From Liolophura sinensis (taxonomy: Eukaryota; Mollusca; Polyplacophora; Chitonida; Chitonidae), in NCBI RefSeq assembly GCF_032854445.1, contig NC_088303.1, forward strand, positions 13,213,501-13,277,500: a DNA stretch of 64,000 nt, in the 5' to 3' direction. Both the position numbers and the translations under genes were made by a program. This document shows, piece by piece, positions 12,153-23,433 of the stretch; within the stretch, counting starts at the first letter, position 1, and each line of letters begins with the position of its first letter. The notes beneath the pieces were generated by a model. That model did not search any database. It was not told where the DNA came from and saw only the letters and a list, made by a program, of their open reading frames with translations.

Positions 12153-15100
12153 ATGTTTCTTAGTCAACTGCTTACAACCATGTTGAAGGGAGTGTTGATT
12201 ATCCTTATACTGGGCCTCGTGTATTCAGTTAAAGACATACAAGCAGGTAAGGTGTTATATAGGTGTAGAAATATTGGAGTCTCGAGTTCGAATTCGAGAT
12301 AAAACAGTCCTACAATATCATGTGGTCTGCCAGAAATGTTAGGCAGCTATTATTGAGCACATTTACTGTAACTTGAGCGTCTGGAAAAAGTTTCAGAAAA
12401 GTTATTTAGAGTAGACGAACGATGGTGAACATTGAAAAGCTGAACGTTTGTGAAGTTTAGAAGTTTTCTGTAAAAAGAGGTGGCCATTGAGCCTCTGGTA
12501 CACGATGAGACAGGTGATTGGTAAATTAATGTTAACAAATGTTGCCTAACATTTCTTAGAAGTCACATGAAACAGTAAAACAAAACAGTTCAAACTGGAA
12601 ACTCCCTTATTCTTGAGTTAAATGTTTCTTAGCGGAGAAACTACTTTCGATGAAGTGACAATAGATATCTTAACAATTCATTTAGGCCTGCACAGGCTGC
12701 AAGTATCAGCTCATTTCTCAGAGAACGCAAGGTTTAATGGCTTATCGCAGAAGTGTGTTATTCTAAGAATCTGGTCAGATACCTAACCTTTGACACATCA
12801 CTCACGAACTTTCTCACGTGTGACTTGCACATCATATTGGTGGAAGACAGGTGGCCCTCAACTTGCGCTTGCCTCCCAGCGTCGTCCCTCGCTTGTTGTA
12901 ATCAAGACCCCACTGTGAGGGAACAAATTTTGTGTCCAAGTCCAGATTTGAAACCGCATATCGTGTTTTAACGACAGAAAGGCATACACTGTAACCACTA
13001 GACCAGTGTATTTTGACTTTGTTTTGTCAAGAGGTTATATGACGTTGCTAATGCTTCATATAAAAACGGTTCCATGCAGGAGTATTTTAGCCTCATCTAA
13101 TATCTCAGATTCCCGGTTGCTTTCCATCATAATGCTGGTCACGGTCGTCAGACATTCTTGAGAACGGTACAGCGTAAAACACCAATCAAATAAATAAGTA
13201 AACAAATAATATCTCAGATTAAGCGCAATGTATGATATCAAAGTGGGACAGTCTACGTTATCATTGTGACGGTAGTAGCTCGTCATGTTCAAATGAAGGT
13301 GAGAGTTAAACGTATAATAGAAGTGTTCTTTTTTACTTCGTATCACGCAAGAATAAATTATAGTGCAATAAATTGTCCTCTGAATCAGGTTTGTTGTTTT
13401 ACTTTCCTGCGTAAATCTGAATGTGAATGGAAATCTGTCACTGGGAAAATGTGTATGGATTATCGTAGATTATCTACATTCAATTTATGTACGCTGTGCA
13501 ATACTTACATTTATCCCATGATTTGCTCGTGTCAGTGATATAACAACAGTAATGTAAATTTTCAGTATTCCACTTTGCCAAACCGAACTTTTGATTGGTC
13601 ACCCGAACTTTTATTGACAAGCTTATCCAATGAACAACAAAGGGCCAGGCTGGCGTTCACTTACTACATTGTGACAGCGGTTTCTTGGTACCAAGACGTA
13701 AATATTTTAGACATTGGATAGGGATTTAAAATTTATCTTCATGAAATGTGAAAGATAGCAAAGGTCGGTGAAAGGAAATGAAGCGTTTGACGCTGTATGC
13801 CTAAGAAAAGTTAGGCCTCCTCACAAACACAAGCTCTACAGTCACGAAATTTTAGTTTACTACTTCGTAGAGCACCAAAGAGTGACTGGGGTTCTACTTA
13901 GTATTCAACAACTTTTCCATCATATGACGACGAAGGAATATTTAGGTTGTACGTAATGTGCCTTCTTGTTGCAGGACGGATTTCCACCGTTCTTTTATCT
14001 AGTGCTGCTTCACCGAGACGACTTACCGAAGGCACGTAAGCCGAGCTATTATACTGATACGGGTCAGCCAGTCGTTGCACTATCCCCTTCATGCTGAACG
14101 CCAAGCGAGGAAGTCACAAATTTTCTTTAAAATCTCCGACTCGACCCAGGATTGACCCTGGATCTACCACTACCGAAGTGGACGCTCTACAAACTGTGCT
14201 ATCCGTGGCGGTGAGCACCAAAGAGTAGTGCATGAACTGGTCTGTAATTGATGTACCTCAAGATTATTGAATTAATCGGTATAGTCCATTCTATTTGCCG
14301 AATCGTGCACGATAAATGATCCCACCGTGACCTTTTGATCCAGCATCATGTCTACCATCACACGGAAAATCCAACACAGAACCAAAATCAAGCCCTTTGA
14401 AATATCGTATAGACACTGTTTTGTTGCACTCTCCAAGTTCCATGAGTCCAGTAAATAAGTTTTGAGCTGAGTTGTGCGCGCTAAAAGCCTAAATTCGAAT
14501 ATTTAGTTCAGTATGGTTTTCGAAATCACCGACCTGGATACATTTAGGTCACAATTTTGGAACAAACTGCTTCAATAATTGAGAAGTTATGAACGCTGAT
14601 ATTTTCGAAAAATATTAAAGCTCGCGATCTTATCGCAAACTAATGGATTGTGTTATGTTAAAACACAGATTTGCTCAATGTTTGTAGATCTATATTTAGT
14701 TAAATGTGTTGTTCGTGTTCATCCGTTTCACACATACAGAGATCAGCACAGATCTCATTTACATACTTGTCAGAAGAAACAGACGTTGTTTTCTCTATCA
14801 ACCACCTAAAACCGTTTAAAATAAATTATGGGATAAATAGGATATGTAATTCGTGACCCATTATATCAAATTTTTGAACTCGTGGTGCAATTTTAATTTT
14901 GTTTAGAATTAACGCCATTCGTTTAATACAGTTGATATAATAGGTCACTCATTATATATCCTCTATTTATACAATTAATATACTATGGCTATAGGAAATG
15001 AACTTTAGAAAGTTTTTGGGATAAGACTTGCCGTCAGTTATCTAATATTCTTCATTGTTGGTGTAGTAATATACAGGTGATATAAATAAAATGACTCGAA

Positions 15101-18100
15101 ATAAAAAAAAATGTACCTTGAAAAACACCTTGCTAAAATCTACAACAAACCTCCTTACTGAAATCTACAACAAAACTCTTCCATCTATGTCATGCCGTCA
15201 TGTCCATAAAGTCATGTAGATTTGAAGTTAAGAATCATTCACAAAGATTCTTCAAATCTTTGCCATTTTGTTTTCAGGATTTCTTAGCGAGCAACGATGT
15301 ACCTATCGGCTTGAAAGGTTCTTGTCGGATTGTTTTAGTTCCTTTGGCTTCTCAAGTACCAGCAGCTGGACACCTAACTTGGCCGCGCTTATACCATACT
15401 GCAGGTAAAGCAACGGTACACTGTGCATAAAGTTTATTCACGTCATGTAAGATGTATGCTTGATAACCAGGTTCAATTTTAATGCATTTTTTCATTTTTC
15501 ATTTATGTATTTATTTGATTCGCGTTTTACGTCGGACGTCGCAATATTTCACTATTACGACGACAGTCAGCATTATGGAGGGATGAAACCTGGCAAACCC
15601 TGGAGAAACCCAAGATCATCCGCAGTTGGCTGCTAGACCTTCTCACATACGGCATTTTTTGTTAAAATAGGTATACAAGTAAACTGCAATCTATATAAGG
15701 TCTGCAAATAAAATTTAGGCACAAATTTACAAAATTGTCTAATGGACACGGCAGACACTGAATTATTCGGAACTTTCTTCGCGAAGACTATTACAGCAGA
15801 ATTAGAAGCAGAAATCGTTTATTACCTGGTGTTTATCATTGAGCCCGTGTTCTTAGCTGCAAAGGTGCATATATCATGAAGCGAGATAGTTATCAAGATG
15901 CAAAGCGATATGTGCTTTGTTAACAAACTGTATAATACAAGTCATAATTTGTCTTTCATTTCCAAGCGCTCCAGGTCGCGCAAATGGCGACCACTGCGTG
16001 AATGAGTTTCCAGAAACTTGTTCGTTGGCCTTCCTCAGGTCTTCTACGTTCCGAAGACGACAGCAACTTATGTCTCGTGCCTTGGACTACATGTGCTCTA
16101 ACATAGACGGTAAGGCTGAGAGACTTAATAAGCATATCTGCATTCATTATTCCAGGGAGGCTTCACAGAGTATTCACTTTAGTCATGGAATTCAGGAAAT
16201 AATTATTACCTCTAACTCACAAAAATGGCTTAAAGGATACATGAAACGTTTGTGTTTTTATTTTTTAATATGCAGTTTACTATATGTATTATTTTACCCC
16301 GCTGTTAGTTGCGGGTCGTGTGCAATTATACATATTAAATAGAGATGACCTTTCAAACAACATCGAGTGTGTCACACAACACACCGACCCGTAGGTTTAC
16401 CCCACCCGAGTAATATCATTTCATGCTGTTTATGTTGACAGATAAAAGAATTTTAGTTCGCTTACTTGTTAGATTTGCTTCTCAATTTAAGTTCGCTTAC
16501 TTGTTAGATTTGCTTCTCAATTTATATAAAGGTAAACTATCGGAGTTTCCTTCAGTGATAAAAGTGTTACTTCGCACAGTTTATAAATATCGCTTTTGTT
16601 TTTACATGTTTTATGTTTAACACTTAGACGCCGTGACGTTAAAAAAGAAATATTTTTTCAAGACGTTCCAATCTGAGCTCAGCAGCTTAAGTATCGGAAT
16701 TTCCTTCCGTGATAAAAGTGTTATTTCGCACAGTTCATAGATATAAACCAGAATCTCAGCATTATATATGCAGTTTTTGCAACGTTTTCTTCATTTTGTA
16801 GGGGTTGAATGGACTTAACACCTTCGTCTTGGTGTTAGCTGTGTAACCCTATACCGCAAAACTTTGTATGGTACCTCGTCATTTTCAGAGAATGTGCGTT
16901 CAGCGATACTGAGTTAAGATGGGCTTATACACAACGATTTTGTTTTCGATTTATACGTCCGATTTTCGGTTTGATTAAGTTCAACGGGAACCATTCGATT
17001 ACCTTTCGATTTTCTTCGCGCAGACACAACGATATTACTTCCGATTTGTCGAATCGTTTCTATGTTTGTCTCGTGTATCTGCATAAACGAAATGGCGTCA
17101 AGTGATGTTTACAGCAGCGATGACGAAACTGAGCTCGCCCTCCCGTCAGCAACAGCGGCTACCGTTGTTTTCTCAAAGAGATAAGGAAAGCGAAAATGGG
17201 TGAGGGAGCCAAACTTGGGGTATATTCTTGCCTTTTAAAAGATTTAACTTTCGGAGATCCGTCAGCACTCAAAAATTTCCTGAGGATGGATGATGCGTTT
17301 GAGAACCCGCTGAGCCCTGTTGGGGATAAGATCCGGAAGGAGGACACCAGAATGAAAGAAACCATTCCACTTGGAGAGCGACTTGCCATCACTCGCAGGA
17401 TATTGCGGAAGGTATGCTATACCAGGATACACTAAACTTGCTGCAGCATATATCACCAGGATCACAAAAACAACTCAATGAGCAATTTCATTCATCGAAT
17501 ATTGTACTACAATTTTACATGATGAGGTAAAGAACCTAAAATCAAAATCAAACACAAATAAGCCAGCAGAACAAAAAATTGTCTGAGTTCTATTTGTTTT
17601 ATTACTAATAACATTTCTTCCAAGCTCAAAATACAGCTACAGTTAAGCTAATCTTCAAGGCATCATTCGTAATGTTGAATGTACTTCAGTTTTAAGAAGT
17701 AAAGGATATCAATATAGAGGATAATCTGTATTTTATACTTGGAATATTTATCATACATGTACAATATGGAAAACATAGCATTAATGAAGTTGCACAAAAG
17801 AACTTCGTTAACATAGGGTCAGCTTGTACAGTTATACAATTCACATAAGCTATTAACAAGAAGACATGTTACCATGTATCTTTACACCTCATATATTAGT
17901 ACAACTATATTTACGTATAACACATTGAATAAAATCTGTACATGTTCTTGGCAGAAGAACTAAATTAATTTTAGTATTATCGATGAATAAATTCGTTCTG
18001 GTATAGTAATAACAATTTAGTCATAACTGACACCTATGCGTTAATTACAATGGAGTATATTTAATTAATCCAATAAAGTAAGAATCGTAAGTTATACAAA

Positions 18101-19504
18101 GGAAATCCATAAATGCTAAACAAGATTGCATACGCACGTTCACACCATTCAGAAATTGATGATTTGTTTGCATCAAAGTACGCAGACATTGTAAAAACAA
18201 AAATAAACATTAGATACAAGTGGACTAAAAAGAATATTTTTATGACCCGTTCAGCATATGAATCATCTTCAGATGTTTTCATTGTATTTAAGGATGTATT
18301 TAAGGATGTACCTTCAAAAGAACTAATGTACTTGTGTGGAGTCCTGGACAATACTGTAAGCACCATTGTTCATGATACATGTCGTGTCATCCACAACGTT
18401 CTTCAACCCATTCACCTCAAGGTATATATTTATGTATACCACATACATTATACATAACAACAGCTTTTACGTTTTTACATGAAGGTCGTGAATACAGATT
18501 TAGATAAAAAAAATATCTGGGGTCTCTCCTGATGTAACTAGAACTGGATAAAATGAAATTCTTAATTATTTAGTTTGTATTGGTACTTGTTATGTAATTT
18601 CTTCACTACGCAGTGAGGCCAGGTTGAAGCTGGACCATATTAATTAAGGTTAGAGAGGTCAGTATGTTGCATCAGAAATGGATGAAAATAAACAATTAGC
18701 TGTTTTGTTGTTTGCTGGATTATCTTAACATATTTAAAGGTTTGTAGAACAAATCCAGATTGAAGTATATGAAATAATCATTGCCAAAGTCAGTCACTGT
18801 ATTTAATTAATTTATCAAGTATTTCTTTTTTTTTTTCTTTTTTTTTTTTTGCTATTTTGGCATTACTTGAATCCATTTTAGTCCTTTCTGAGGCAACATA
18901 CTTTCCGAAAGCCGAAAATGAATTTGTTTGACAGTGTTTTCTGTTTTAAATTGATGAACTAGTTGAAGACATAAGATTAATTGCTTCTTCACTGGTAGTA
19001 CGTTTGACTTTCTTCTTTGGTGTGTCATCGGTTGCATTCCTAATCGGGGTCTTATTTCTCTCCAAGATGAGCTGATCTTGTACTTCCACTTCAGGCATAC
19101 TATCAGCTTGCACACATAGGAGTAGTGTATCTATGCCCTGCGATTCCAGACTTTGGTCAAAATGAGGGACCTCTGTAGATAAAGTATCTATACTGGACTC
19201 CTGGAATATAAAATATGTATATTGAGCTATTAGGTAAAAAGTATGTTGTCATATAGGGTTAGTATGATAACATAGTGTGTATACAGAGTAGAGGTTAGAA
19301 AGCTGTCAACATAACTAATGCACGAATCAAAATTAAAATAATTGTTATCTTTTTTGCCAGGTACCACAGTCAGAGGATGAGTGGTTTAAAGAAGCCCAGG
19401 ACTTCGAGGAGAAGTGGAATTTTCCCCAATTGCCTCGGTGTCATTGATGGCAAACATGGTGCCATTGTTTTCCCTGAAGGTTCTACGTACTGGAACTATA
19501 ACAG

Positions 19505-19595
<91 letters not shown>

Positions 19596-22500
19596 GCTCT
19601 TGTAGATGCCAACTATAGGTTTCTAAATTTAAATGTTGGTGCAAATGATAGGGCTGGGGACACTGGTGTTTTTTGTTTGTTTGTTTGTTTTTGTTTTTTT
19701 TCTTTTTTGCAATTCCACCCTGTGTGAAGCCTTAGAGAGGAAGACTCTCAAAATTCTAAACTGAAAAAAACCCACCTGGAAGACATAAACAAGCTCCGTA
19801 TGTTATAGTTGGGGCTGATGCTTTTCCTCTGAGGGATTACTTACTCAAACCGTATCCCTCACATACAGATGTAGGAGGACATTTTAGTGTTAAACAGCAA
19901 GAAGAAGAAAGAAAGAAAGAAAATAAGAATTTTCGATATATAGACTCTCACGGACAAGAAGAGTTATCACAAATGCTTTTGGCGTTCGATCGCTTCGGCA
20001 TTTTTCGAAATGCTATTTACCTAAAGCCCGAAAGAGCAACCGAGGTAACTTCAACTGCCATTTGTCTACAAAAATACCTTTGCAACCGGAAAGATTCTTC
20101 ATACTACAAGTAGGATGAGTTGGAGGCTGTCACTTCCTCTTCCTTTGTATCACTTGCTAGATATCACGGTAACAGATCTACTACCGCATCCAGGGATCAC
20201 AGTGTAAACAGTGTATCATTCTGTGAGGAGGGACGAGTTTCATGGCAAAATAAATTACTGTTTAAATAGCTCGGATATATTTTGTTCTTAATGGCTTTAT
20301 TCTGCCAGCGGTAACGTATTTGCCTGGGACACTTTCTGTCAGTGTTATACTACTTAGTAATTATTATCAGGTACAGGAAAATGGGAGGTGGAGGCAAGAG
20401 GGAGTACGTTTACACCTGTGTATCTGTAGGCTTGCGTCAGGCAAAGCCGGTTTTCCGCAAGTTTTTTTAAAATTATTTGCTAATAATTTTAGATGAAGTC
20501 CGAGTAATTATTTCTTTCATTAATATTTTGGAGCTTATTTTGTATAGATGTACATTGCATATATTATTGCATAAATATATCAATGTTTTTCAAACAGTGA
20601 ATTAATACTGCTGGAATAACCTGATTGTTGCTCTATTCTGTCTTTAATGACATGTGAGATTCATGATGAAATAATTTGTTTACATCAGGAGTAATTTTTT
20701 GGACAAAAGTTAGGTTTTTCCTATAAATAACAAATACACCAAAGTCGAGAAAGAAATCAACTCAAGCCTGTAACAGACGCTGAAGTACAAACTGTATAGG
20801 TGATATTGCAAAATGTGTAATGCGGTGAGTCATGCAACACTTATTTCTTTTTTTAAATCTCAGAATCACATCTCTTCAATAAAATGTAAATTTTATTGAA
20901 CCTACCATGTTGCTTTTGTCTTTTGTTTGGGCGCAGTGTGGCCTGAGAAACTCCAGGTGTTGGAAGTATTTCCATATGCAAACATGTACATCATCCGATG
21001 CAGTGCCACTTTTTTGTGAAGCTCTCACTTTGTTCAGCTCTCTGCCGTATGTTGTGCGTAGTGAATTTATTTTTTTTATCTCATTATAATAATGGATTCG
21101 TCTAGAAAAAAGGAAAATAATGCTATAACAGTTTTTGCACAAGAAGTCAGTGCCTGAGACATTTATTTCACTATATATATGATTTATAATGCGTAATTGA
21201 GCCATGCACTATGAGCTTGTCACCCAAGATTCAGGGTAGGGTATATCATAGAAATATTAGAATTTTAAATACTGTACGTTAGGTTTTATGATAGTTATGG
21301 AAAGGTCAAGTTACCTATAACTTGGTATAAAAAAAGTTGTAATGCTGGTACAGGTTCATAACTACATAATTTGGATATCAGAAGTAAGAAAAAATGTTCC
21401 ATTGAGTTGACAGCTAGCCCTCGTCTTCACTCAAATTCCAGTTTTCGTTACCACACAATCGAGATCAAAACAGTTATAGTCAAGAAAAATAACAGTTGCG
21501 GTGAATATTCGTTGGCCGTTGTGTGTAAGCCCATCTTTACACAACAAACTACGGCTGCGCTACGGCGGTGATAAACCCTTAAACATATAACGAAAGAAAA
21601 TGATTCTCTGCTTCTTCGGGGACATAAAAATTAGATTAAGCTGCAGCTTTCCAATTAGCCCCATTGTAACCACCGGAAAGTAAGCTTTTTGTCGAATTTT
21701 GGGGTGCTAAGCTGGTCCTGCGTTCCCAGTAAGTTCAGTACCATTACGTCATGTCCAAAAACTTCGGAAGAGAGGCTATTAAGAGAAATAAAGTAGGAGA
21801 CAGAAGAAATTTTACCATTACTTTCTGGAGCATAACTTTTTTGTTTCCCTTAAAACCATAATCTTTTAGAGTTCCTTTTTATGGACCGTTTAATGTTATC
21901 GGGAAACGGTGTCATGATTTAGAACAACTTTTCTTTTTCAAAACTTTCTGTATTATTGATTTACCATGTACATCAACATTATTGATAATAAATCGTACAT
22001 TAGATTGTACATCTAATATCGGTCTGGAAAAGTAATCATCATTTAATGCAAATTGTATTTCATTTACTTGATGTTTATAAAATTATATTAAAAATTTTTC
22101 TTTGCAAACTTCGATTAATAGTGTTGGAGAACGACATGGATTGTGTGGTGGGCCAAATGACGGAAATACGTCGCTGTAGCGAGCAATATCCAGCACAAAT
22201 GGCTTCTATAGATCCGAACATCACCATGGAATACGTTCCAGACAACACGGAAAGGTAAACCTAATTGAATAGCTCGACTAAATAATTTATTTAAGCAAGG
22301 AATAAGTTCGTATAGTTTATCGTAAATTATGACGGGGCCTCCGTGGCTCAGTCGGTTAGCGCACTAGCGCAGCGTAATGACCCAGGAGTCTCTCACCAAT
22401 GCGGTCGCTGTGAGTTCAAGACCAGCTCATGCTGGCTTCCTCTCTGGCCGTAAGTGGGAATGTCTGCTAGCAACCTGCGGATGGTCGTGGGTTTCCCCCA

Positions 22501-23161
22501 GGCTCTGCCCGGTTACCTCCCACCATAATGCTGGCCGCCGTCGTATAAGTGAAATATTCTTGAGTACGGCGTAAAACACCAATCAAACAAACAAACAAAT
22601 GTAAATTATGACAAGACTTTGGCTAAAATCTCTAGCGGGTACTTCATCTCTTTTTGCTGTATGTTGAAACACTTGATATATCCGTTACTTTATCACTGAA
22701 AAGTTTGCATGTATTTATTTATTTATTTGATTGGTGTTTTACGCCGTACTTAAGAATATTTAACTTATACGACGGCGGCCAGCATTATGGTGAGAGGAAA
22801 CCGGGCAGAGCACGGGGGTTGCTGGGAGACCTTCCCACTTACGACCGGAGAGGAAGCCAGCATGAGCTGGACTTGAACTCACGGCGACCGCATTGGTGAG
22901 GGGCTCCTGTGTCATTACGCTGCGCGAGTGCGCTAATCAACTGAGCCACGGAGGCCCCAGTTTGCATTTAAGACACCGTAGGTTGAAGTATTGTGAGATA
23001 TTTGAGTGAACAAATAAAATGGGTTTTCTTTCTATTTCAGCCCTGAGCAGATATCTGCAAAGTGTTTTGTTGATACTCTGAAGGATAACTGTTCATCGGC
23101 CGTGGCAGAATTGATCGGAAACTTTTTGCACGGAATGGTGGTTTACCCGTACGAGAATTAA
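12153..23161 (+). CDS. Secreted ten-cysteine protein, copy A (five exons)
   Basis: Exons: 12153-12246, 15278-15404, 15967-16109, 22122-22254, 23041-23161. All junctions are GT/AG with phases 1, 2, 1, 2, giving an open frame of 205 residues ending in YPYEN. Residues 1-31 hold a signal peptide (core VLIILILGLVYS); the second Met, at 12180, is an equally good start. The mature part has ten cysteines at about 39, 50, 73, 84, 92, 117, 129, 140, 174 and 183, one NIT glycosylation site and no membrane anchor, so it is probably an extracellular disulfide-rich helical protein. I do not recognise the family. The cysteine spacing is loosely like DUF19/CPG4-type domains, which is only a guess. Copy B keeps every cysteine and junction. 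Intron 3 is 6 kb because it holds a Harbinger transposon. The exon 4 acceptor (TTAATAG) is weaker than in copy B. Confidence 0.8.
13109..13196 (+). mobile_element. SINE family A, 3' fragment
   Basis: CCATCATAATGCTGGTCACG through ACACCAATCAAATAAATAAG, in intron 1 of copy A. Confidence 0.75.
13884..14212 (-). mobile_element. SINE family B with 14-bp target duplication
   Basis: A second tRNA-derived family. Its 3' part (TTGTTGCAGGACGGATTTCC) comes first and its tRNA-like head last (GTGCTATCC, the complement of an A-box region). It is flanked by GAGCACCAAAGAGT at 13870-13883 and 14213-14226. Copy B has one copy of this string, at about 26479, and no insert, so the insertion postdates the gene duplication. 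Confidence 0.85.
15498..15655 (-). mobile_element. SINE family A, truncated, in intron 2 of copy A
   Basis: GTATTTATTTGATTCGCGTT ... TATGGAGGGATGAAACC ... CTTCTCACATACGGC. The matching position in copy B (about 27833) lacks it. Confidence 0.8.
17092..20113 (+). pseudogene. Harbinger DDE transposase (HARBI1-like), degenerate
   Basis: Recognisable blocks in order: N-terminal YSCLLKDLTFGDPSALKNFL and GERLAIT (17195-17412, donor AAG|GTATGC); a helical block with NTVSTIVHDTCRVIHNVLQP (about 18296-18420); EDEWFKEAQDFEEKWNFP (from 19362 after TTTGCCAG); IFPNCLGVIDGKHGAIVFP (first catalytic Asp); ALVDANYRFLNLNVGAN (second Asp); PYVIVGADAFPLRDYLLKPY; IFRNAIYLKPERATEVTSTA. Frameshifts occur near 17150, 19435 and 19930-20000, and in-frame stops near 19765-19790. 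In the block normally reading RRVVENAFG the sequence gives RRVITNAFG, so the catalytic Glu is replaced by Thr. A long ATT array has expanded between the GSTYWNYN and ALVDAN blocks. The protein would have been the element's nuclease; it is not functional here. Confidence 0.85.
18946..21101 (-). pseudogene. MADF/Myb-like accessory protein of the Harbinger element
   Basis: Two minus-strand exons share a phase. The upstream exon, 21101-20906 (acceptor TTTTTCTAG, donor ATG|GTAGGT), encodes a MADF-like block with LRTTYGRELNKVRASQKSG and an IWKYFQHLEFL motif. The downstream exon, 19200-18946 (acceptor TATATTCCAG), continues in phase 0, with TPKKKVKRTTSEEAINLM as a basic nuclear-localisation-like segment. 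Harbinger elements encode such DNA-binding proteins, which carry the transposase to the nucleus and to its TIRs. The frame stops at TAA (18946-18948), but the same frame then reads FSAFGKYVASERTKM, a typical C-terminal end of this family, so the stop is probably premature. The N-terminal start of the MADF domain was not found. It is transcribed towards the transposase. Confidence 0.65.
19508..19593. repeat. (ATT)n microsatellite inside the transposase frame
   Basis: About 28-29 ATT units. It keeps the reading frame, coding for a run of Ile, and sits where the family normally has a short hydrophobic strand before ALVDAN. Confidence 0.95.
20114..21536. other. 3' non-coding part of the Harbinger element
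   Basis: Apart from the minus-strand MADF exon at 20906-21101 I see only AT-rich filler up to the right TIR. Confidence 0.5.
22334..22600 (+). mobile_element. SINE family A, full length with 12-bp target duplication
   Basis: The best copy in the window. The tRNA-like head has an A-box TGGCTCAGTCGG and a B-box-like GTGAGTTCAAGACC, followed by the body and a CAAA-rich tail. GTAAATTATGAC flanks it at 22322-22333 and 22601-22612. Copy B carries the single unoccupied site at about 29980. Confidence 0.95.
22711..22958 (-). mobile_element. SINE family A, near full length with target duplication
   Basis: Minus-strand copy ending with GAGCCACGGAGGCCCC, flanked by AGTTTGCAT at 22702-22710 and 22959-22967. 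Copy B has one AGTTTGCAT and no insert (about 30074). A short internal deletion removes part of the GC-rich middle. Confidence 0.95.
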
Positions 23162-23218
23162 TTACAAACTTTTTGCCAAACGGCCACTTATTCCCTTAAT
23201 TGTCCAAGATCTGTTTGC

Positions 23219-23224
23219 AATAAA
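23219..23224 (+). terminator. Polyadenylation signal of copy A
   Basis: AATAAA lies 58 bp after the stop codon, in a stretch conserved with copy B (CTGTTTGCAATAAACA). Confidence 0.8.
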
Positions 23225-23433
23225 CACTTAACGTGGTGCATTCTTAGGTAGTGCCTCTTCTGTTACACAATGTCAGTGACTTCAAATTTTCTCATCTTAT
23301 GGAAGCCGGTAAGGCCATCGTTCCATCGTGATATCGCCGGTGATGGGAGGACGGGATGCGCTGTACCAAACTATACTTCCATCTGCAATTGCATGCACCC
23401 CAATATTTCCAATATGGAAATAGGTGAATAAAG

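Larger units (their letters stand above)
16917..21536 (+). mobile_element. PIF/Harbinger DNA transposon, 4.62 kb, with TIRs and TTA duplication
   Basis: The 5' end AGATGGGCTTATACACAACG matches the complement of the 3' end (CGTTGTGTGTAAGCCCATCT) at 19 of 20 positions. TTA flanks both sides (16914-16916, 21537-21539), fitting the 3-bp TWA target of this superfamily. Inside are a decayed DDE transposase on the plus strand and a MADF/Myb-like accessory gene on the minus strand, the usual two-gene content of Harbinger elements. It sits in intron 3 of copy A. Copy B has the unoccupied site GGGTTACACAAC at 29080-29091. Confidence 0.9.
16813..21578. mobile_element. Foldback MITE split by the Harbinger insertion
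   Basis: The left arm is 16813-16916 and the right arm 21540-21578. It is the same element as the intact one in copy B at 28982-29116. The Harbinger transposon landed inside it. Confidence 0.7.

Noticed and set aside
15917-16342. 141-codon open frame covering exon 3 of copy A
   Set aside because: Only 15967-16109 is conserved in phase with exon 3 of copies B and C. The rest reads through both splice sites into intron.
18113-18457. 114-codon frame taken as an independent gene
   Set aside because: Its conserved part (TVSTIVHDTCRVIHNVLQP) is an internal exon of the Harbinger transposase. The upstream half is non-coding.
22334-22420. tRNA-like sequence with A and B boxes
   Set aside because: It is the promoter head of SINE-A, bounded by target duplications. 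The rest of a tRNA cloverleaf is not maintained. The SINE-B head at 37111 is rejected as a tRNA for the same reason.
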